From Rhizobium sp. S152 (GTDB lineage Bacteria; Pseudomonadota; Alphaproteobacteria; Rhizobiales; Rhizobiaceae): DNA of 64,000 nt. Positions within the stretch are counted from its first letter, which is position 1. Each line of letters opens with the position of its first letter. The stretch covers positions 124,001-188,000 of the forward strand of contig NZ_JAUDRZ010000011.1 of the NCBI RefSeq assembly GCF_030380735.1, written 5' to 3'. This document shows positions 1 through 12,469 of the stretch, in pieces. The position numbers and the translations under genes are program-made. The notes beneath the pieces were generated by a model. That model had not been told where the DNA came from. It worked only from the letters and a program-made list of their open reading frames with translations, and made no database searches.

Positions 1-226
1 CGATCGACGAGATCTGCGCACGATGAGAAATGATCCCTTCGGTCAGCGTGAAACCAACTGCGAAATCCTCGATATCATCGGGCGTGCCCATCATCACGGC
101 GTGCGTGGAGCCGCCATAGGAAAAGGCGATCGGCACCTCCTCCGGCACCATGCGCTCGCCCGGCGTCACAATGCCGGCGCTGCGCGCGGTACGCCTGACC
201 GATATCCGGCTTGGCCATTCCGTCAT
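1..226 (-). CDS. fdhD: Formate dehydrogenase accessory sulfurtransferase FdhD (5' part only)
   Basis: FdhD passes sulfur from the cysteine desulfurase to the Mo-bisMGD cofactor of formate dehydrogenase, which is needed for activity. Reading the minus strand from the ATG at 226-224 gives a protein beginning MTEWPSRIS with the family signature around [17 protein letters not shown] and the following [16 protein letters not shown] stretch, about 75 residues, before the window edge cuts it; a full FdhD is about 270 residues. The start codon shares one base with the fdsA stop (TAATG), so translation is probably coupled to fdsA. The catalytic cysteines lie outside the window. Identification by motif recall is firm. 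Confidence 0.9.
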   Translation of the reverse strand, partial: MTEWPSRISVRRTARSAGIVTPGERMVPEEVPIAFSYGGSTHAVMMGTPDDIEDFAVGFTLTEGIISHRAQISSI

Positions 227-3105
227 TATTCCGCTGCCTCCAGCTTTCCCTTGATCCGCCGACTTTGCCGCGCCTGCTCCTCATATTCAACCTGCCAGTT
301 GGTCGGGCCATTGGAGGGCGAGACCTGCACGGCAGTCACCTTGTATTCGGGGCAGTTCGTCGCCCAGTCCGAGAAGTCTGTCGTGATCACATTGGCCTGC
401 GTATCGGGATGGTGGAAGGTTGTGTAGACCACGCCGGGCGAAACGCGATCGGTGATCAGCGCCCTGAGCGTCGTGTCGCCCGAGCGGCTCATGAGCTTTA
501 CCCAGTCGCCGTCGCGAATACCGCGCTGTTCTGCATCATGCGGATGGATCTCCAGCCTGTCCTCTGCGTGCCAGACGACATTCTCCGTGCGCCGCGTCTG
601 CGCCCCGACATTGTACTGGCTGAGAATGCGGCCCGTGGTCAGAAGCAGCGGGAAGCGTGGTCCCGTCCGTTCGTCGGTGGCGACGTATTCGGTGCGGATG
701 AACTTGCCCTTCCCGCGAACGAAGCCATCGACATGCATGATCGGCGAACCCTGGGGATGCGCTTCGTTGCAAGGCCACTGCACGGAACCCATCTTATCGA
801 GGTAGTCGTAGGAGACCATGGCAAAGCTCGGCGTCGTCGCGGCGATCTCGTCCATGATCTCGGAGGGGTGCTTGTAATTCCAGGAAAGCCCGATTGCCTG
901 CGCCAGCTTCTGCGTCACTTCCCAATCGGCATAGCCGTTCTTCGGGCTCATCACCTTGCGCACGCGGTTGATGCGACGCTCGGCATTGGTGAAGGTGCCG
1001 TCTTTCTCCAAAAAACTCGAGCCCGGCAGGAAGACATGCGCGTAGTTCGCCGTCTCGTTCAGGAATAGATCGTGGACCACGACGCATTCCATCGCAGCCA
1101 ACCCCGCCGCAACATGCTTGGTATCGGGGTCCGACTGCAGGATATCTTCGCCCTGGACATAGAGCCCCTTGAAGGAGCCATCGACGGCCGCATCGAGCAT
1201 GTTGGGAATGCGCAGGCCCGGTTCGTCGCTGATCTTCACACCCCAGAGCTTTTCGAAGATATCGCGCGTCGCATCATCGGAGATATGCCGATAGCCCGGC
1301 AGTTCGTGCGGGAAGGAACCCATGTCGCAAGAGCCCTGCACGTTGTTCTGGCCGCGCAACGGGTTCACGCCGACGCCGGGACGACCGATATTGCCGGTGA
1401 CCATTGCCAGATTGGCGATCGCCATGACCGTCGTCGAACCCTGGCTATGCTCGGTCACACCAAGGCCGTAATAGATCGCGCCGTTGCCGCCTGTGGCGTA
1501 AAGGCGGGCAGCACCGCGCAGCATCTCCGCCGGTACACCGGTCAAAGCTTCCGTCGCCTCCGGACTATGATGAGGCTCGGCGACGAAGGCCGCCCAGTCC
1601 TCGAACTCCGACCAGTCGCAGCGCTCGCGAATGAAACGCTCGTCGAACAGTCCCTCGGTGACGATCACATGCGCCAGCGAGGTCATGACGGCGACGTTGG
1701 TGCCCGGCTTCAATGGCAGATGATAGGCCGCCTCGACATGCGGCGAGCGGACGATATCGGTGCGGCGCGGATCGATGACGATCAGCTTGGCGCCCTGCCG
1801 CAGCCGCTTCTTGAGCCGCGAGGCGAAAACCGGATGCCCATCCGTAGGATTGGCGCCGATAACGACGACGACGTCGCTCTTCTCGACGCTGTCGAAATTC
1901 TGCGTGCCCGCCGAGGTGCCGAACGCCTGGCCGAGGCCATAGCCGGTCGGCGAATGGCAGACGCGGGCGCAGGTGTCGACATTGTTGTTGCGGAAGCCGG
2001 CGCGCACCAGCTTCTGCACCAGATAGGTTTCCTCGTTGGTGCAGCGCGATGAGGTGATGCCGCCAATGGAATCTCGCCCATACTGATACTGGATGCGCCG
2101 GAACTCGCTCGCCACATGCGCGAAGGCCTCGTCCCAGCTCACCTCGCGCCAGGGATCGGTGATCTTCTCGCGCACCATCGGATTGAGGATGCGGTCCTTG
2201 TGGCTGGAATAGCCGTAGGCGAAGCGACCCTTGACGCAGGAATGCCCGCGGTTCGCCTGCCCATCCTTCCACGGTACCATGCGCACCAGTTCCTCGCCGC
2301 GCATCTCCGCCTTGAACGAACAGCCGACGCCGCAATAGGCGCAGGTGGTCACCACCGAATGTTCCGGCTGGCCGATCGCGATCACCGACTTCTCGGTCAG
2401 TGTCGCCGTCGGACAGGCCTGCACGCAGGCGCCGCAGGAGACGCATTCCGACGAGACGAAATCCTCGTGCATGCCGGCCGATACACGGGAATCGAAGCCG
2501 CGCCCCTCGATGGTCAGCGCAAACGTGCCCTGCACTTCCTCGCAGGCGCGCACGCAGCGCGAACAGACGATGCATTTGGCCGGATCGAAGGTGAAATAGG
2601 GATTGGATTCGTCTTTTGGCGCCCACTTGGCATTGAGTCCGCCATTGTCGCGTGCCTTGACGTGGTTCTCGCCGTCATAGCCGTAGCGCACATCGCGCAG
2701 GCCCACCGCGCCCGCCATGTCCTGCAGCTCGCAATCGCCGTTGGTCGCGCAGGTGAGACAGTCGAGCGGATGATCGGAAATATAGAGCTCCATCACCCCG
2801 CGCCGCACGTCCTTGAGCCGGTTCGTCTGCGTCGACACCACCATGCCCGCCGCGACAGGCGTGGTACAGGACGCGGGTAGGCCGCTACGTCCCTGGATCT
2901 CGACAAGGCAGAGCCGGCAGGAACCGAAGGCGTCGATCATGTCGGTGGCGCAGAGCTTCGGGATCTCGATCCCCGCATCCATCGACGCGCGCATGATGGA
3001 TGTGCCCTCGGGCACCGTGATCTGGTTGCCGTCGATGGTCAGCGTTACCATGGTCTCGGAGGCGGAGGCCGGCGTGCCGTAGTCGATTTCATGAACGAGG
3101 GACAT
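226..3105 (-). CDS. fdsA: NAD-dependent formate dehydrogenase alpha (molybdenum) subunit
   Basis: Catalytic subunit of the soluble NAD+-linked formate dehydrogenase, oxidising formate to CO2 at a Mo-bis-MGD centre. It has 959 residues, the usual length for FdsA. Order of domains seen: N-terminal [2Fe-2S] ferredoxin fold (Cys52, 63, 66, 80), His-ligated cluster (His112, Cys116, 119, 125), two bacterial-type 4Fe-4S motifs (Cys178/181/184/188 and Cys221/224/227/231), the cluster next to molybdenum (Cys255/258/262/290), then the molybdopterin oxidoreductase domain. The Mo ligand is a cysteine, Cys383 in ARVCHSPT, not selenocysteine. A strong GGAGG lies 6 bases before the ATG. Third gene of fdsG-fdsB-fdsA-fdhD; a 228-bp gap holding an inverted repeat separates it from fdsB. 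Confidence 0.96.
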   Translation of the reverse strand: MSLVHEIDYGTPASASETMVTLTIDGNQITVPEGTSIMRASMDAGIEIPKLCATDMIDAFGSCRLCLVEIQGRSGLPASCTTPVAAGMVVSTQTNRLKDVRRGVMELYISDHPLDCLTCATNGDCELQDMAGAVGLRDVRYGYDGENHVKARDNGGLNAKWAPKDESNPYFTFDPAKCIVCSRCVRACEEVQGTFALTIEGRGFDSRVSAGMHEDFVSSECVSCGACVQACPTATLTEKSVIAIGQPEHSVVTTCAYCGVGCSFKAEMRGEELVRMVPWKDGQANRGHSCVKGRFAYGYSSHKDRILNPMVREKITDPWREVSWDEAFAHVASEFRRIQYQYGRDSIGGITSSRCTNEETYLVQKLVRAGFRNNNVDTCARVCHSPTGYGLGQAFGTSAGTQNFDSVEKSDVVVVIGANPTDGHPVFASRLKKRLRQGAKLIVIDPRRTDIVRSPHVEAAYHLPLKPGTNVAVMTSLAHVIVTEGLFDERFIRERCDWSEFEDWAAFVAEPHHSPEATEALTGVPAEMLRGAARLYATGGNGAIYYGLGVTEHSQGSTTVMAIANLAMVTGNIGRPGVGVNPLRGQNNVQGSCDMGSFPHELPGYRHISDDATRDIFEKLWGVKISDEPGLRIPNMLDAAVDGSFKGLYVQGEDILQSDPDTKHVAAGLAAMECVVVHDLFLNETANYAHVFLPGSSFLEKDGTFTNAERRINRVRKVMSPKNGYADWEVTQKLAQAIGLSWNYKHPSEIMDEIAATTPSFAMVSYDYLDKMGSVQWPCNEAHPQGSPIMHVDGFVRGKGKFIRTEYVATDERTGPRFPLLLTTGRILSQYNVGAQTRRTENVVWHAEDRLEIHPHDAEQRGIRDGDWVKLMSRSGDTTLRALITDRVSPGVVYTTFHHPDTQANVITTDFSDWATNCPEYKVTAVQVSPSNGPTNWQVEYEEQARQSRRIKGKLEAAE

Positions 3106-3153
3106 GATGTGCCTCCGTAAGAGAATGATCTGCCGTCGTGGATGGCGCTAAGA

Positions 3154-3309
3154 CCCCTCCCCAACCCTTCCCCACAAGGGGGAGGGGCTTCACTGCGGCG
3201 CGGTCATCGCGCTGCAGCGGCTCTCCCGCATGTGGACGCGTTGAGACGAGAATGGGAAGGGCGCAGCACCCTGAGCCCCTTCCCCTTGTGGGGAGGGGTT
3301 GGGGAGGGG
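3154..3309. repeat. GC-rich paired inverted repeat (copy 1) between fdsB and fdsA
   Basis: Two 36-bp arms (3154-3189 and 3274-3309) are inverted copies of each other with two mismatches and enclose about 84 bp. Each arm is also nearly self-complementary around a CACAAG core, so each can form its own hairpin. The same arm sequence occurs at 19913-20065. This fits a small intergenic repeat family of rhizobia; it lies inside the fds operon and would be transcribed between fdsB and fdsA. Confidence 0.85.
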
Positions 3310-3333
3310 AATAGACGTTCGATGCAATCCTCA

Positions 3334-4890
3334 TCATTCCGCAGCCTCCACCATCGGCCCCGGCGCGAAATCCTCGGGAAAATGCGTCATCGCGCTCATG
3401 ACGGGATAGGGCGTGAACCCGCCGAGCGCGCAGAGCGAGCCGAACTTCATCGTGTTGCAGAGGTCGGCGAGCAGCGCCCGGTTGTTCTCCGGCTCGATCC
3501 CAAGCGCGATCTTGTCGGCCGTTTCCACCCCGCGCGTCGAGCCGATGCGACAGGGCGTGCACTTGCCGCAACTCTCCACCGCGCAGAACTCCATCGCGAA
3601 GCGCGCCCGCTTCAGCATGTCGGCGCTGTCGTCGAAGACGACGATCCCCGCATGGCCGATCAGCCCGTCCCTGGCGGCGAAAGCCTCGTAGTCGAACGGC
3701 GTGTCGAACAGCGCACGCGGGAAGTAGGCGCCCAATGGCCCACCCACCTGCACCGCCTTGACCGGCCGCCCCGAGGCCGTACCGCCGGCGATGTCGTCCA
3801 CGATCTCGCCCAGCGTCAGCCCGAAGGCCGCCTCATAAAGACCGGGATGCCTCACATTGCCGGCGATCTGCAACGGGATCGTGCCGCGCGAACGGCCCAT
3901 GCCGAAATCGCGATAATAGGCCGCGCCCTTCTCCATGATCACGGGCACGGAAGCCAGCGAGATCACGTTGTTGATGACGGTGGGACAGTCGAACAGGCCC
4001 TTGTGCGCCGGCAGCGGCGGCTTGGCGCGCACGATGCCGCGCTTGCCCTCGAGGCTGTTCAGAAGTGCCGTTTCCTCGCCGCAAACATAGGCGCCGGCGC
4101 CGGTACGAACCTCGATCTCGAAAGCTTTGCCGGAGCCGAGAACCGAAGAGCCGAGCACGCCGGCACGTCCCGCGATCTCGACCGCCTCGGTCATGGTAGC
4201 AATGGCATGCGGATACTCCGAGCGAATATAGACGAAGCCCTTTGTCGCCCCGGTCGCGACCCCCGCGATCGCCATGCCCTCGATTAGCACAAAGGGGTCG
4301 CCTTCCATGATCATCCGGTCGGCGAAAGTGCCGCTGTCTCCCTCGTCGGCATTGCAGACGATGTATTTGCGCGCACCGGGCGCATCGAACACGGTCTTCC
4401 ACTTGATGCCGGTCGGAAAACCCGCACCGCCGCGCCCTCGCAGACCGGAATCGGTGACGTCCTTGACGATATCGGCCGGCTGCATGGCGATGGCGCGTCG
4501 CAAACCGGAGAGCCCGCCATGCGCCTCGTAATCGCTGAGCGACAGCGGATCGATCACCCCGCAACGTGCAAAAGTCAGCCGCGTCTGCCGCTTGAGAAAC
4601 GGGATGTCCTCGACCATGCCGAAGCGGAGCGGATGATCGCCGCCCGATATCAGCCCCGCATCGAACAATGCCGCGACATCACGCGCCTTCACCGGGCCGT
4701 AGCCGATCCGCTTGCCGTCCACCTCGACCTCGACCAACGGTTCCAGCCAGTGCATGCCGCGCGAGCCGTTGCGCACGATCACAGCATCAAGGCCGCGATC
4801 GGAAATTTCCTTGGCGACCGCATCGGCCACCTTGTCGGCACCGAGCGACAGTGCCGCCGCATCGCGAGGGATATAGATCCTGACGCTCAT
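3334..4890 (-). CDS. fdsB: NAD-dependent formate dehydrogenase beta (FMN/NADH) subunit
   Basis: Diaphorase subunit, homologous to complex I NuoF: takes electrons from FdsA through Fe-S clusters to FMN and reduces NAD+. From the ATG at 4890 the protein has 518 residues and begins MSVRIYIPRD; a GGAGG seven bases upstream supports this start over a 51-residue-longer in-frame one that reads back through fdsG. Visible: thioredoxin-like N-terminal part, FMN-binding RGRGGAGFPTG (151-161), NADH-binding region around CNADEGDSGTFADR (179-192), and the 4Fe-4S ligands Cys441, Cys444, Cys447 (ESCGKCTPC) and Cys487. It overlaps fdsG by four bases (ATGA). Confidence 0.96.
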   Translation of the reverse strand: MSVRIYIPRDAAALSLGADKVADAVAKEISDRGLDAVIVRNGSRGMHWLEPLVEVEVDGKRIGYGPVKARDVAALFDAGLISGGDHPLRFGMVEDIPFLKRQTRLTFARCGVIDPLSLSDYEAHGGLSGLRRAIAMQPADIVKDVTDSGLRGRGGAGFPTGIKWKTVFDAPGARKYIVCNADEGDSGTFADRMIMEGDPFVLIEGMAIAGVATGATKGFVYIRSEYPHAIATMTEAVEIAGRAGVLGSSVLGSGKAFEIEVRTGAGAYVCGEETALLNSLEGKRGIVRAKPPLPAHKGLFDCPTVINNVISLASVPVIMEKGAAYYRDFGMGRSRGTIPLQIAGNVRHPGLYEAAFGLTLGEIVDDIAGGTASGRPVKAVQVGGPLGAYFPRALFDTPFDYEAFAARDGLIGHAGIVVFDDSADMLKRARFAMEFCAVESCGKCTPCRIGSTRGVETADKIALGIEPENNRALLADLCNTMKFGSLCALGGFTPYPVMSAMTHFPEDFAPGPMVEAAE

Positions 4891-5366
4891 CGGCGTGCCT
4901 CCGCGATCATCTCCTCGAGGTCGGCGACATCGACCCGGCCGTGCACCTCGCCGTCCACCATCGCGGACGGCGAGCATGAACAGAGCCCGAGACAGAAAAC
5001 CGGCTCCAGCGTGATCGCTCCGTCGGGCGTCGTGCCATGCCAATCGATCGCCAGCATCGCCTTCACGCGTTCGGCCAGACGGTCTGCGCCCATCGACTGA
5101 CAGGATTCGGCCCGACAGAGCTTCAGCACATGTCGGCCGGCCGGGTGGTCGCGATAGTCGTGATAGAAAGTGACGACGCCATGCACTTCCGCCCGCGACA
5201 GGTTGAGCCCGTGCGCGATGACGGGAAGTGCCTCCTGCGGGACATAGCCGAACATGTCCTGAATCTCGTGCAGGATCGGCAGCATCGGTCCTTCGAGCGT
5301 CTTCAGACGTTCGACGATCTCACGAACCAGATCGGAAATATCGCCCTTGGCGACATGAATGGTCAT
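4887..5366 (-). CDS. fdsG: NAD-dependent formate dehydrogenase gamma subunit (NuoE-like)
   Basis: Thioredoxin-fold [2Fe-2S] subunit of the FdsABG enzyme, homologous to NuoE; it partners FdsB. 159 residues, normal length. Cluster ligands Cys84 and Cys89 (LCRAESC) and Cys125 and Cys129 (FCLGLC) are all present. A GGGAGG precedes the ATG. It is the first gene of the operon; its stop overlaps the fdsB start. The 310-bp region upstream holds the likely operon promoter. Confidence 0.95.
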   Translation of the reverse strand: MTIHVAKGDISDLVREIVERLKTLEGPMLPILHEIQDMFGYVPQEALPVIAHGLNLSRAEVHGVVTFYHDYRDHPAGRHVLKLCRAESCQSMGADRLAERVKAMLAIDWHGTTPDGAITLEPVFCLGLCSCSPSAMVDGEVHGRVDVADLEEMIAEARR

Positions 5367-5676
5367 CAGCGGCCCTCCCAGACCAGCGGCGACAAATCAG
5401 GGCTTTGGCCGGCTTCCTCCCGAAGCCAATCGCCGAAGCCACAGACATTAGTATAGAACGTTCCCGGGCAAGGACGAAGCGATCAATAGGACGGTCCATC
5501 GCCTGATGGAAAGCCTATCGGAACTCGCCAGACGGGATAGGGCCTCATGCGGCAATGCCGGGCTGGTCTGCGACCTGGAAGACCGCGACGCGAACGAGTT
5601 TATGGAAATGGCCGCCGGTCAAGTCCGGTTGGACTGCATCTTCCGGGCGAAGCGGTCTCTCTCGAAATACGGCTCT
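5367..5676 (-). promoter_or_regulatory. Intergenic region upstream of fdsG with candidate promoter
   Basis: This 310-bp gap contains no convincing gene. On the minus strand a TATACT sits at 5455-5450, about 85 bases before the fdsG start, a reasonable -10 box; no good -35 at 17-bp spacing was found, so an activator may be needed. A short hairpin with GGCTTC/GAAGCC arms (5411-5427) lies between this box and fdsG and would be in the 5' leader. The plus-strand reading frame that starts at 5506 is antisense to the ArsR gene and was not accepted. Confidence 0.35.
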
Positions 5677-6018
5677 TCAGTCTTCGTCGGCTTCCGGAAA
5701 CATGACGAAGAGCGAGCGAAGAAAGGTCACCGTCTCTACCTTGGCGATCCTGTAGTAGATCAGCCGCCCGTCGCGACGGCTGGAAACCAGCCCTTCCATC
5801 CTGAGGCGCGCAAGCTGTTGCGAGACCATCGCCTGCTGTACGCCGAGCAGTTCTTCCAGTTCACCGACCGTGCGCTCCCGCTCCGTCAGCAGATAGAGGA
5901 TGAGAAGCCGGTTATGGTGAGACAGCGCCTTGAGAACCGTACTAGCGGTACGGGCCCTTGCGGACAGCTTTCTCAGCCTTTGGTCGGCATGGCCCGGTTG
6001 AGGTGTGGACAAGTCCAT
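5677..6018 (-). CDS. ArsR/SmtB-family transcriptional regulator
   Basis: Winged-helix repressor of the ArsR type, 113 residues. The HTH core is clear: ALSHHNRLLILYLLTERERTVGELEELL, then the recognition helix VQQAMVSQQLARLRMEGLVSSRRDGR and the beta-wing ending IYYRI. There is no cysteine at all, so classic As/Cd/Zn thiolate sensing and the disulfide switch of sulfide sensors such as BigR are excluded; the ligand is unknown. It lies upstream of the fds operon on the same strand with a 310-bp gap, so it could control fds, itself, or the upstream SDR; none is proved by sequence. Confidence 0.85.
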   Translation of the reverse strand: MDLSTPQPGHADQRLRKLSARARTASTVLKALSHHNRLLILYLLTERERTVGELEELLGVQQAMVSQQLARLRMEGLVSSRRDGRLIYYRIAKVETVTFLRSLFVMFPEADED

Positions 6019-6126
6019 TCTGCATCTCTGACTATAACAAACGCCGCACTTAAAACGGGTGCAACAACCTTATTCGCACCCGCCGTCGGCTTGGATCTCT
6101 TGAGATGCTAAAAAACTTATCGCTGC

Positions 6127-6897
6127 TCAGCAGATAAGCTGACCGCCATTTATTTCAAGCACTTGCCCGGTCACGTAACCGGAAAGTGATGGAGCCGAGA
6201 GGAACAAATAGGCGGGAGCACAGTCCTCCGCCGTTCCCAGCCGCTGCAGCGGAATGCCCTTGCGCGTTGCTTCCAGTTTCTCGGGCGACGAATAGCGCTG
6301 GTGGAAATCGGTTTCGATGGTGCCTGGCGAGACGCAATTGACGCGGATTTTTGATGGTGCCAGCTCCCGCGCCAGCGCCTTCGAATAGGTCGAGACGAAG
6401 GCCTTGGATGCCGAATAGATCGCCGAGCCAGGACTGCCGCCCGTCAGCGCCGAGATCGACACCGTGTTGACGATGGCAGCACCGTCCGCCGCCTTCAGGC
6501 CAGGGATCAGAGCGCGCGTCAGCTCCACGACGGAGGTCTGGTTCAGATGCACGATCTTTTCATATTGCTCATCGGTCAGCGTATCGGCGGGAAACCGGCC
6601 AACCATTGTCCCTGCATTGTTGACGAGCACATGCAGGCGGTCGAAGGTGCTCAAGACCTTGGCCGCAAATGCAGCCGTGCCATCCGCCGTCGAAAAATCG
6701 CCTGGAACGAGGAAGGCGCGCCGGTCCTCTTCCGCCGTCAGCAGGAAATCCGGAAGTTCCCGGTCCCCGTCGCGCCCGACATGCACCAGCACGCGCGCGC
6801 CACAATCGAGAAACTGCCGGGCAACCTCAAGGCCGATGCCCCTGCTCGCGCCGGTCACCACGACATTCCTATTTTCGAACAATTTGGGATGAAACAC
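6127..6897 (-). CDS. SDR-family NAD(P)-dependent oxidoreductase
   Basis: Classical short-chain dehydrogenase, 256 residues. Cofactor loop TGASRGIG at 15-22, NNAG at 93-96, catalytic Tyr161 and Lys165 (YSASK) with a serine near 147-149, and the C-terminal GQVLEINGGQ. Cofactor and substrate cannot be named. It is 108 bp upstream of the ArsR regulator on the same strand, so the two may be co-transcribed. Confidence 0.88.
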   Translation of the reverse strand: MFHPKLFENRNVVVTGASRGIGLEVARQFLDCGARVLVHVGRDGDRELPDFLLTAEEDRRAFLVPGDFSTADGTAAFAAKVLSTFDRLHVLVNNAGTMVGRFPADTLTDEQYEKIVHLNQTSVVELTRALIPGLKAADGAAIVNTVSISALTGGSPGSAIYSASKAFVSTYSKALARELAPSKIRVNCVSPGTIETDFHQRYSSPEKLEATRKGIPLQRLGTAEDCAPAYLFLSAPSLSGYVTGQVLEINGGQLIC

Positions 6898-7041
6898 GCA
6901 AGCCCTCCTCGGCTATGTCGGTGCGGCGGGGGCCGATGACGGCGCAGGCGCGACCGGCGGCGTTGAACCCCGAGGCAACCACAGCGCGCCCAATCCGTCA
7001 ACCTTTGCCGCGATCCGCGCCAGCGACCGGATCGCGTGCCC

Positions 7042-7070
7042 AAAAACAAAAAAGCGGCCCTGAGGCCGCT
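7042..7070 (-). terminator. Rho-independent terminator after atpC
   Basis: Minus-strand hairpin with arms AGCGGCC/GGCCGCT (7064-7070 and 7053-7059), a 4-base loop and a T-rich tail (complement of the A-run at 7042-7052). It lies 27 bases past the atpC stop and closes the F1 operon. Confidence 0.9.
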
Positions 7071-7096
7071 TCGATGGTGTCACGCCGTGGCGCTGA

Positions 7097-7504
7097 TCAG
7101 TCCTCGCGGATCACGCCGCTGAGGTGGGTCAGTTCCATGACATAATGCTCCAGCCTCGACTTGTGCTCGTGATGCTGGGTGTCTTCGATTTCGCGCTTGG
7201 CCGCTTCGATACGCAGCGTCAGCTCGTCCTTGGTGATGTCCTCGATCGCGACCGCGGATTCAGCCAGAAGCGTGCAGCCGGTCGGCAGGATGTCGGCGAA
7301 GCCACCGAAAACAACGTAGTCCTTCTTTGCGCCGCTGGAAGAGCGAACGCTGACGATGCCCGGCTTGATCGTCGTCATCGTCGGCGCGTGGTTCGCCATG
7401 ACGGTCATCTCGCCCTCGGTGGCCGGAATGACAACTTCCGTCACCATCTCCGACAGTAGCAGGCGCTCCGGAGACACGAGTTCAAAATTGAAATTGTCAG
7501 CCAT
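7097..7504 (-). CDS. atpC: F1 ATP synthase epsilon subunit
   Basis: Epsilon subunit of the central stalk; its beta-sandwich N-terminus (FNFELVSPERLLL, EVVIPATEGEMTVMANHAPTMTTIKPG) binds gamma and the c-ring, and the C-terminal helices can inhibit hydrolysis. 135 residues, normal for the family. The start shares one base with the stop of the small gene upstream (TGATG), so it is translationally coupled. Last gene of the F1 operon. Confidence 0.96.
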   Translation of the reverse strand: MADNFNFELVSPERLLLSEMVTEVVIPATEGEMTVMANHAPTMTTIKPGIVSVRSSSGAKKDYVVFGGFADILPTGCTLLAESAVAIEDITKDELTLRIEAAKREIEDTQHHEHKSRLEHYVMELTHLSGVIRED

Positions 7505-7736
7505 CAGTGACTTACCTTCTCGGCCTTTGCATCTTGCAGTTTGGTCCCGCAGAACGGGCAGTGCTGTATCGCCTGATCGAGATAGCCCAGACCTTCCTCG
7601 GTCTGGACCAGTCCGACAACCATCATCAGCGCGCCGTTGTCCGCCCTGTAGACGGTGGGCGCCGCGGGTTCCGGAAGATCCGCCACGACCACCCTGAGGT
7701 CGTCGCAGCAGAAAATCTCGTCATGAGCTTCGCTCA

Positions 7737-7737
<1 letters not shown>
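7504..7737 (-). CDS. Small conserved Cys-motif protein inside the F1 ATP synthase operon
   Basis: A 77-residue protein of unknown function. Notable cysteines: a CC pair at 10-11 (EIFCCDDL) and a CPFCG motif near residues 60-64 (HCPFCGTKL), a rubredoxin/zinc-knuckle-like pattern. It is coupled on both sides: its ATG overlaps the atpD stop (TAATG) and its stop overlaps the atpC ATG (TGATG). That perfect packing argues it is a real gene. Whether it acts on the ATP synthase is inference. Confidence 0.8.
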
Positions 7738-10093
<2,356 letters not shown>

Positions 10094-10119
10094 CCGTGAT
10101 CCGTCCTAACTGGGTCCGA

Positions 10120-11649
10120 TTACGAGAAAGACTTCGCGAAGCTGTCGATGGCAGCGGTGAGCTTGCCCTTCGTATCGTCGCTGATGGCCTTGTCGTTACG
10201 GATCGTGTCGAGGATCGCCGCACCTTCGGAACGGAGGTACGACAGCAGGCCCTGCTCGAACTTGCCGACCTGGTTGACCGGGATCTTGTCGAGGTAGCCG
10301 TTGACGCCGGCGAAGATCACCGCGACCTGCTCTTCCGTCTTCAGCGGCGAGAACTGCGGCTGCTTCAGGAGTTCGGTCAGACGTGCACCGCGGTTAAGCA
10401 GGCGCTGCGTCGAGGCGTCGAGGTCGGAGCCGAACTGGGCGAAGGCGGCCATTTCGCGATACTGGGCGAGTTCGCCCTTGATCGAGCCGGCAACCTGCTT
10501 CATGGCCTTGATCTGGGCGGCCGAGCCAACGCGCGAAACCGACAGACCGACGTTAACGGCCGGACGGATGCCCTGGTAGAACAGGTCGGTTTCAAGGAAG
10601 ATCTGGCCGTCGGTGATCGAGATCACGTTGGTCGGAATGAACGCCGAAACGTCGTTACCCTGGGTTTCGATGACAGGCAGAGCCGTCAGCGAGCCAGCGC
10701 CCTTCTCGTCGGAGAGCTTTGCAGCGCGCTCGAGGAGACGGGAGTGAAGGTAGAAAACGTCGCCCGGATAAGCTTCGCGGCCCGGCGGGCGGCGCAGCAG
10801 AAGCGACATTTGGCGATAGGCGACAGCCTGCTTGGAAAGGTCATCGTAACCGATCAGCGCGTGCTGGCCGTTGTCGCGGAAGTATTCGCCCATGGCGCAA
10901 CCGGCGAACGGTGCCAGGTACTGCATCGGAGCCGGATCGGAAGCCGTAGCGGCAACGACGATCGAGTACTTCATTGCGCCGCGTTCTTCGAGAACCTTGA
11001 CGAACTGGGCAACGGTCGAACGCTTCTGGCCGATAGCGACGTAGACGCAGTACAGCTTGTCGCCGTCAGGACCGTTGTCGTGGATCGCCTTCTGGTTCAG
11101 GATCGCGTCGAGAATGATCGCGGTCTTGCCGGTCTGGCGGTCGCCGATGACGAGCTCGCGCTGGCCGCGGCCAACCGGGATGAGCGCGTCGATGGCCTTG
11201 AGGCCGGTCGACATCGGCTCATGAACCGACTTGCGCGGAATGATGCCGGGAGCCTTGACGTCAACGCGCGAACGACGCGTTGCGTTGATCGGGCCCTTGC
11301 CGTCGATCGGGTTGCCGAGAGCGTCGACAACGCGGCCGAGCAGTTCCGGACCAACCGGAACGTCAACGATGGCGCCGGTCCGCTTGACGGTGTCGCCTTC
11401 CTTGATGTCGCGGTCGGAGCCGAAAATAACGACACCGACGTTATCGGACTCAAGGTTCAGCGCCATGCCGCGGATGCCGCCCGGGAACTCGACCATCTCG
11501 CCTGCCTGGACATTGTCCAGGCCGTAAACGCGAGCGATACCGTCACCGACGGAGAGCACCTGACCGACTTCCGAGACTTCCGCCTCTTTGCCGAAATTTT
11601 TGATCTGATCTTTGAGAATTGCGGAAATTTCCGCGGCGCGGATATCCAT
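10120..11649 (-). CDS. atpA: F1 ATP synthase alpha subunit
   Basis: Non-catalytic nucleotide-binding subunit, 509 residues. It begins [17 protein letters not shown], as in other alphaproteobacteria. Walker A GDRQTGKT at 169-176; the conserved arginine finger region ([16 protein letters not shown]) is present. The start overlaps the atpH stop by one base (TGATG). Confidence 0.98.
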   Translation of the reverse strand: MDIRAAEISAILKDQIKNFGKEAEVSEVGQVLSVGDGIARVYGLDNVQAGEMVEFPGGIRGMALNLESDNVGVVIFGSDRDIKEGDTVKRTGAIVDVPVGPELLGRVVDALGNPIDGKGPINATRRSRVDVKAPGIIPRKSVHEPMSTGLKAIDALIPVGRGQRELVIGDRQTGKTAIILDAILNQKAIHDNGPDGDKLYCVYVAIGQKRSTVAQFVKVLEERGAMKYSIVVAATASDPAPMQYLAPFAGCAMGEYFRDNGQHALIGYDDLSKQAVAYRQMSLLLRRPPGREAYPGDVFYLHSRLLERAAKLSDEKGAGSLTALPVIETQGNDVSAFIPTNVISITDGQIFLETDLFYQGIRPAVNVGLSVSRVGSAAQIKAMKQVAGSIKGELAQYREMAAFAQFGSDLDASTQRLLNRGARLTELLKQPQFSPLKTEEQVAVIFAGVNGYLDKIPVNQVGKFEQGLLSYLRSEGAAILDTIRNDKAISDDTKGKLTAAIDSFAKSFS

Positions 11650-12215
11650 CAGCCAACCTCTTTCAATGCAAGCTTAAGGGTAGAGAGTTTGGTACGAAGA
11701 GACGTATCAATCTGACGGGACCCGACCTTCACGATCAGACCACCAAGAATTGACGGATCAACCGTGACGTCGACCGCCACGTCTTTGCCGGTGACGCCCT
11801 TGAGCGCCGCCTTCAATTCAGTTTCCTGCGCTGCGGAGAGCGCATGGGCCGAGGTCACCTCGGCGGAGATTTCGCCACGCTGGTTGGCGGCAATGATGCG
11901 GAAGGCCTTGATCATGCCCGGGAGGGCGAACAGGCGGCGGTTACGCGCCACGACCTTCAGGAAGTTTGCGAAGAAGCCGCTGATGCCGGCCTTCTCGCTG
12001 ATCGCGACGATGGCCTTCAGCTGGTCCTCGGCGGAAAAAACCGGACTGGAAATGAAACGCTTCAGATCGGCGCTCTCGTCCAGCATCGCCTGAAAACGGT
12101 CGAGATCGGCCGTCACGGTCGCGACGGCATTCTCTTCGAGCGCCAGCTCGAACAGCGACGAGGCATATCGCTCTGCAACACCAGATGTAAGCTGGGACGT
12201 GTCTGCCACGGGCAC
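11649..12215 (-). CDS. atpH: F1 ATP synthase delta subunit
   Basis: Peripheral-stalk subunit linking F1 to the b-subunits. I choose the GTG at 12215, giving 188 residues starting [20 protein letters not shown], because AGGGA stands five bases before it and the family usually starts here. An in-frame ATG at 12233 adds six residues (MKSGKF) that include the SD itself. The delta/OSCP fold is clear, ending [19 protein letters not shown]. First gene of atpHAGD-x-C; F0 genes are not in the window, which is normal for alphaproteobacteria. Confidence 0.95.
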   Translation of the reverse strand: MPVADTSQLTSGVAERYASSLFELALEENAVATVTADLDRFQAMLDESADLKRFISSPVFSAEDQLKAIVAISEKAGISGFFANFLKVVARNRRLFALPGMIKAFRIIAANQRGEISAEVTSAHALSAAQETELKAALKGVTGKDVAVDVTVDPSILGGLIVKVGSRQIDTSLRTKLSTLKLALKEVG

Positions 12216-12469
12216 AAATTTCCCTGATTTCAACCCAAGAATCCGGCTTCCGGCGGGCGCCTGATCTAAATTCCTGAATTCGTTATGATTTCCCCCAGAA
12301 ATCGCAAGAGAAGCCTCTTGCTTCTTCCGAAATTCGGGGTCCGTCTAACATAGGATATCGGGACTCGCAACACGCGTAACGCCGTTATCCTGTTTTAGCG
12401 GCGATTTATGCCGCAAAAATGCGCGATACGTCGAGAGCCGGCGATCGGCCTGCTCGATATCCGTTCAAA
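12216..12469 (-). promoter_or_regulatory. atpH upstream region
   Basis: 254 bp between atpH and the DUF4345-like gene, both on the minus strand. It holds an AT-rich stretch and a small perfect hairpin with GCAAGAG/CTCTTGC arms (12308-12325 area). It must contain the F1 operon promoter, but I could not pick a -35/-10 pair with confidence. Confidence 0.3.

Noticed and set aside
5506..6111. Plus-strand frame over the ArsR gene and fds upstream region
   Set aside because: Overlaps a clear ArsR HTH gene on the other strand and has no recognisable domain.
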